Assembly: GCF_000208745.1 (NCBI RefSeq)
Contig: NC_030852.1
Span: 2,189,927 to 2,253,926, forward strand
DNA: 64,000 bases
Direction of reading: 5' to 3'
Source: Theobroma cacao
Lineage: Eukaryota; Streptophyta; Magnoliopsida; Malvales; Malvaceae
Shown here: in pieces, positions 63,470-64,000 of the stretch
Numbering within the stretch: the first letter of the stretch is position 1
Layout of the letters: each line of letters opens with the position of its first letter
Made by a program: the position numbers and the translations under genes
Notes under the pieces: model-generated
What the model was told of the DNA's origin: nothing
What the model saw: only the letters and a program-made list of their open reading frames with translations
Databases searched by the model: none

Positions 63470-64000
63470 CACATACTCGATAGAATGTTTGTATATTTAA
63501 GAAGTTCGAGAAATCGTTAAAAGACGATATTGCCCCTAATGGTACCATTAAGTCGATTAAGCCTCGAACTAGTTCAAATAGAAATTTTAAGGTGAAATTA
63601 AGAGTTTCACAGTTCAGGAATGATTCAAAATGGTAATTAGGAGTTTGAGGATCAATTCGGAGTCAAACCGGAATTTTCATTATCTAGGGGTAAAATTGTA
63701 ATTTTTCCACCTGTGGACAAAATTTGAGATTTTGAGAGAATTTAGATCACATTTGACAAATTGGAGAATGGTATGAGTATAAGGGATGAAAAATATGTCT
63801 ATGGGCAATTTTTCAATTTTTGGGGTAAAAATATAATTTTTCACTTTATAGGGCAAAAGTGTAATTTTTAAAAATTTACTCCACCAAAACTTTAGAAAAG
63901 TCTAAAAATTTCATGGAAGACATGGATAAGTGAAGAGGATTGAGTGGTAGAAAAAGAAAGTCAAAAAGATGGCTAAAAAAAAAAATAATAATAAAATATT
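63470..64000. mobile_element. LTR-like sequence, cut by the window end
   Basis: The phrase GGGGTAAAATTGTAATTTTT and its variants (GGGGTAAAAATATAATTTTT, GGGCAAAAGTGTAATTTTT) recur three times (about 63689, 63821, 63851), amid 'gagg-attcaattcggagtcaa' type text common in Ty3/gypsy LTRs of dicots. No PBS or coding region is in view, so class is a guess. Confidence 0.4.

Noticed and set aside
1..64000. CRISPR arrays, operons, prokaryotic mobile elements, rRNA or tRNA genes
   Set aside because: No regularly spaced short repeats with unique spacers, no ribosomal or cloverleaf signatures noticed by eye, and gene structure is plainly that of a plant nucleus. A tRNAscan run would settle the tRNA point.

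Overview
The window is nuclear DNA of a eudicot plant. It is AT-rich, its genes have many GT-AG introns, and decayed plant transposons lie between them. There is no operon-like packing, no CRISPR array, and I saw no tRNA or rRNA gene. The gene content and order recall Arabidopsis chromosome 1 neighbourhoods, so a rosid is likely; I cannot name the species.

Layout. 26-8739 (-): a complete 14-exon CCR4-type deadenylase gene, with two oppositely oriented Copia 3' ends inside its largest intron. 10537-13628 (+): a five-exon LysM, GPI-anchored cell-surface receptor-like protein. 17451-18865 (+): a two-exon B-box/CCT transcription factor of the COL6/7/16 group. 18866-26500: mostly AT-rich repeats, including about 345-bp tandem units and a long-TIR MITE that also occurs at 9690-10088. 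26588-26820 (+): a MIR319 hairpin. 32246-32941 (-): mitochondrial complex I subunit NDUFB10. 33454-42000: transposon graveyard (a hAT element with a broken transposase, another insertion within it, and a LINE). 44232-45105 (-): a class II LOB-domain gene, best matched to LBD42. 45106-54461: AT-rich spacer with a 252-bp tandem array and a small hAT element bounded by a perfect 8-bp duplication. 54462-62093 (+): a 22-exon kinesin-14 with calponin-homology domain, containing a minor-spliceosome (U12) intron. 63470 to the end: LTR-like sequence cut by the window edge.

Exon joins were worked out by hand. For the CCR4, LysM, COL, NDUFB10, LBD and kinesin genes the reading phase closes across all joins, giving 480, 401, 431, 106, 252 and 971 residues. 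The kinesin start exon is the least certain part.

The genes do not form a pathway. They cover mRNA decay, microbial glycan perception, light/flowering-type transcription, miRNA control of TCP factors, respiration, nitrogen/hypoxia-type LBD repression and microtubule transport. The most interesting points are the U12 intron whose only in-frame end is AT-AA, a possible exon-turned-intron near the kinesin 3' end, the MIR319 locus, and paired TE families (a hAT relic plus its deletion derivative, and two long-TIR MITEs). I found no convincing undescribed multi-gene system.
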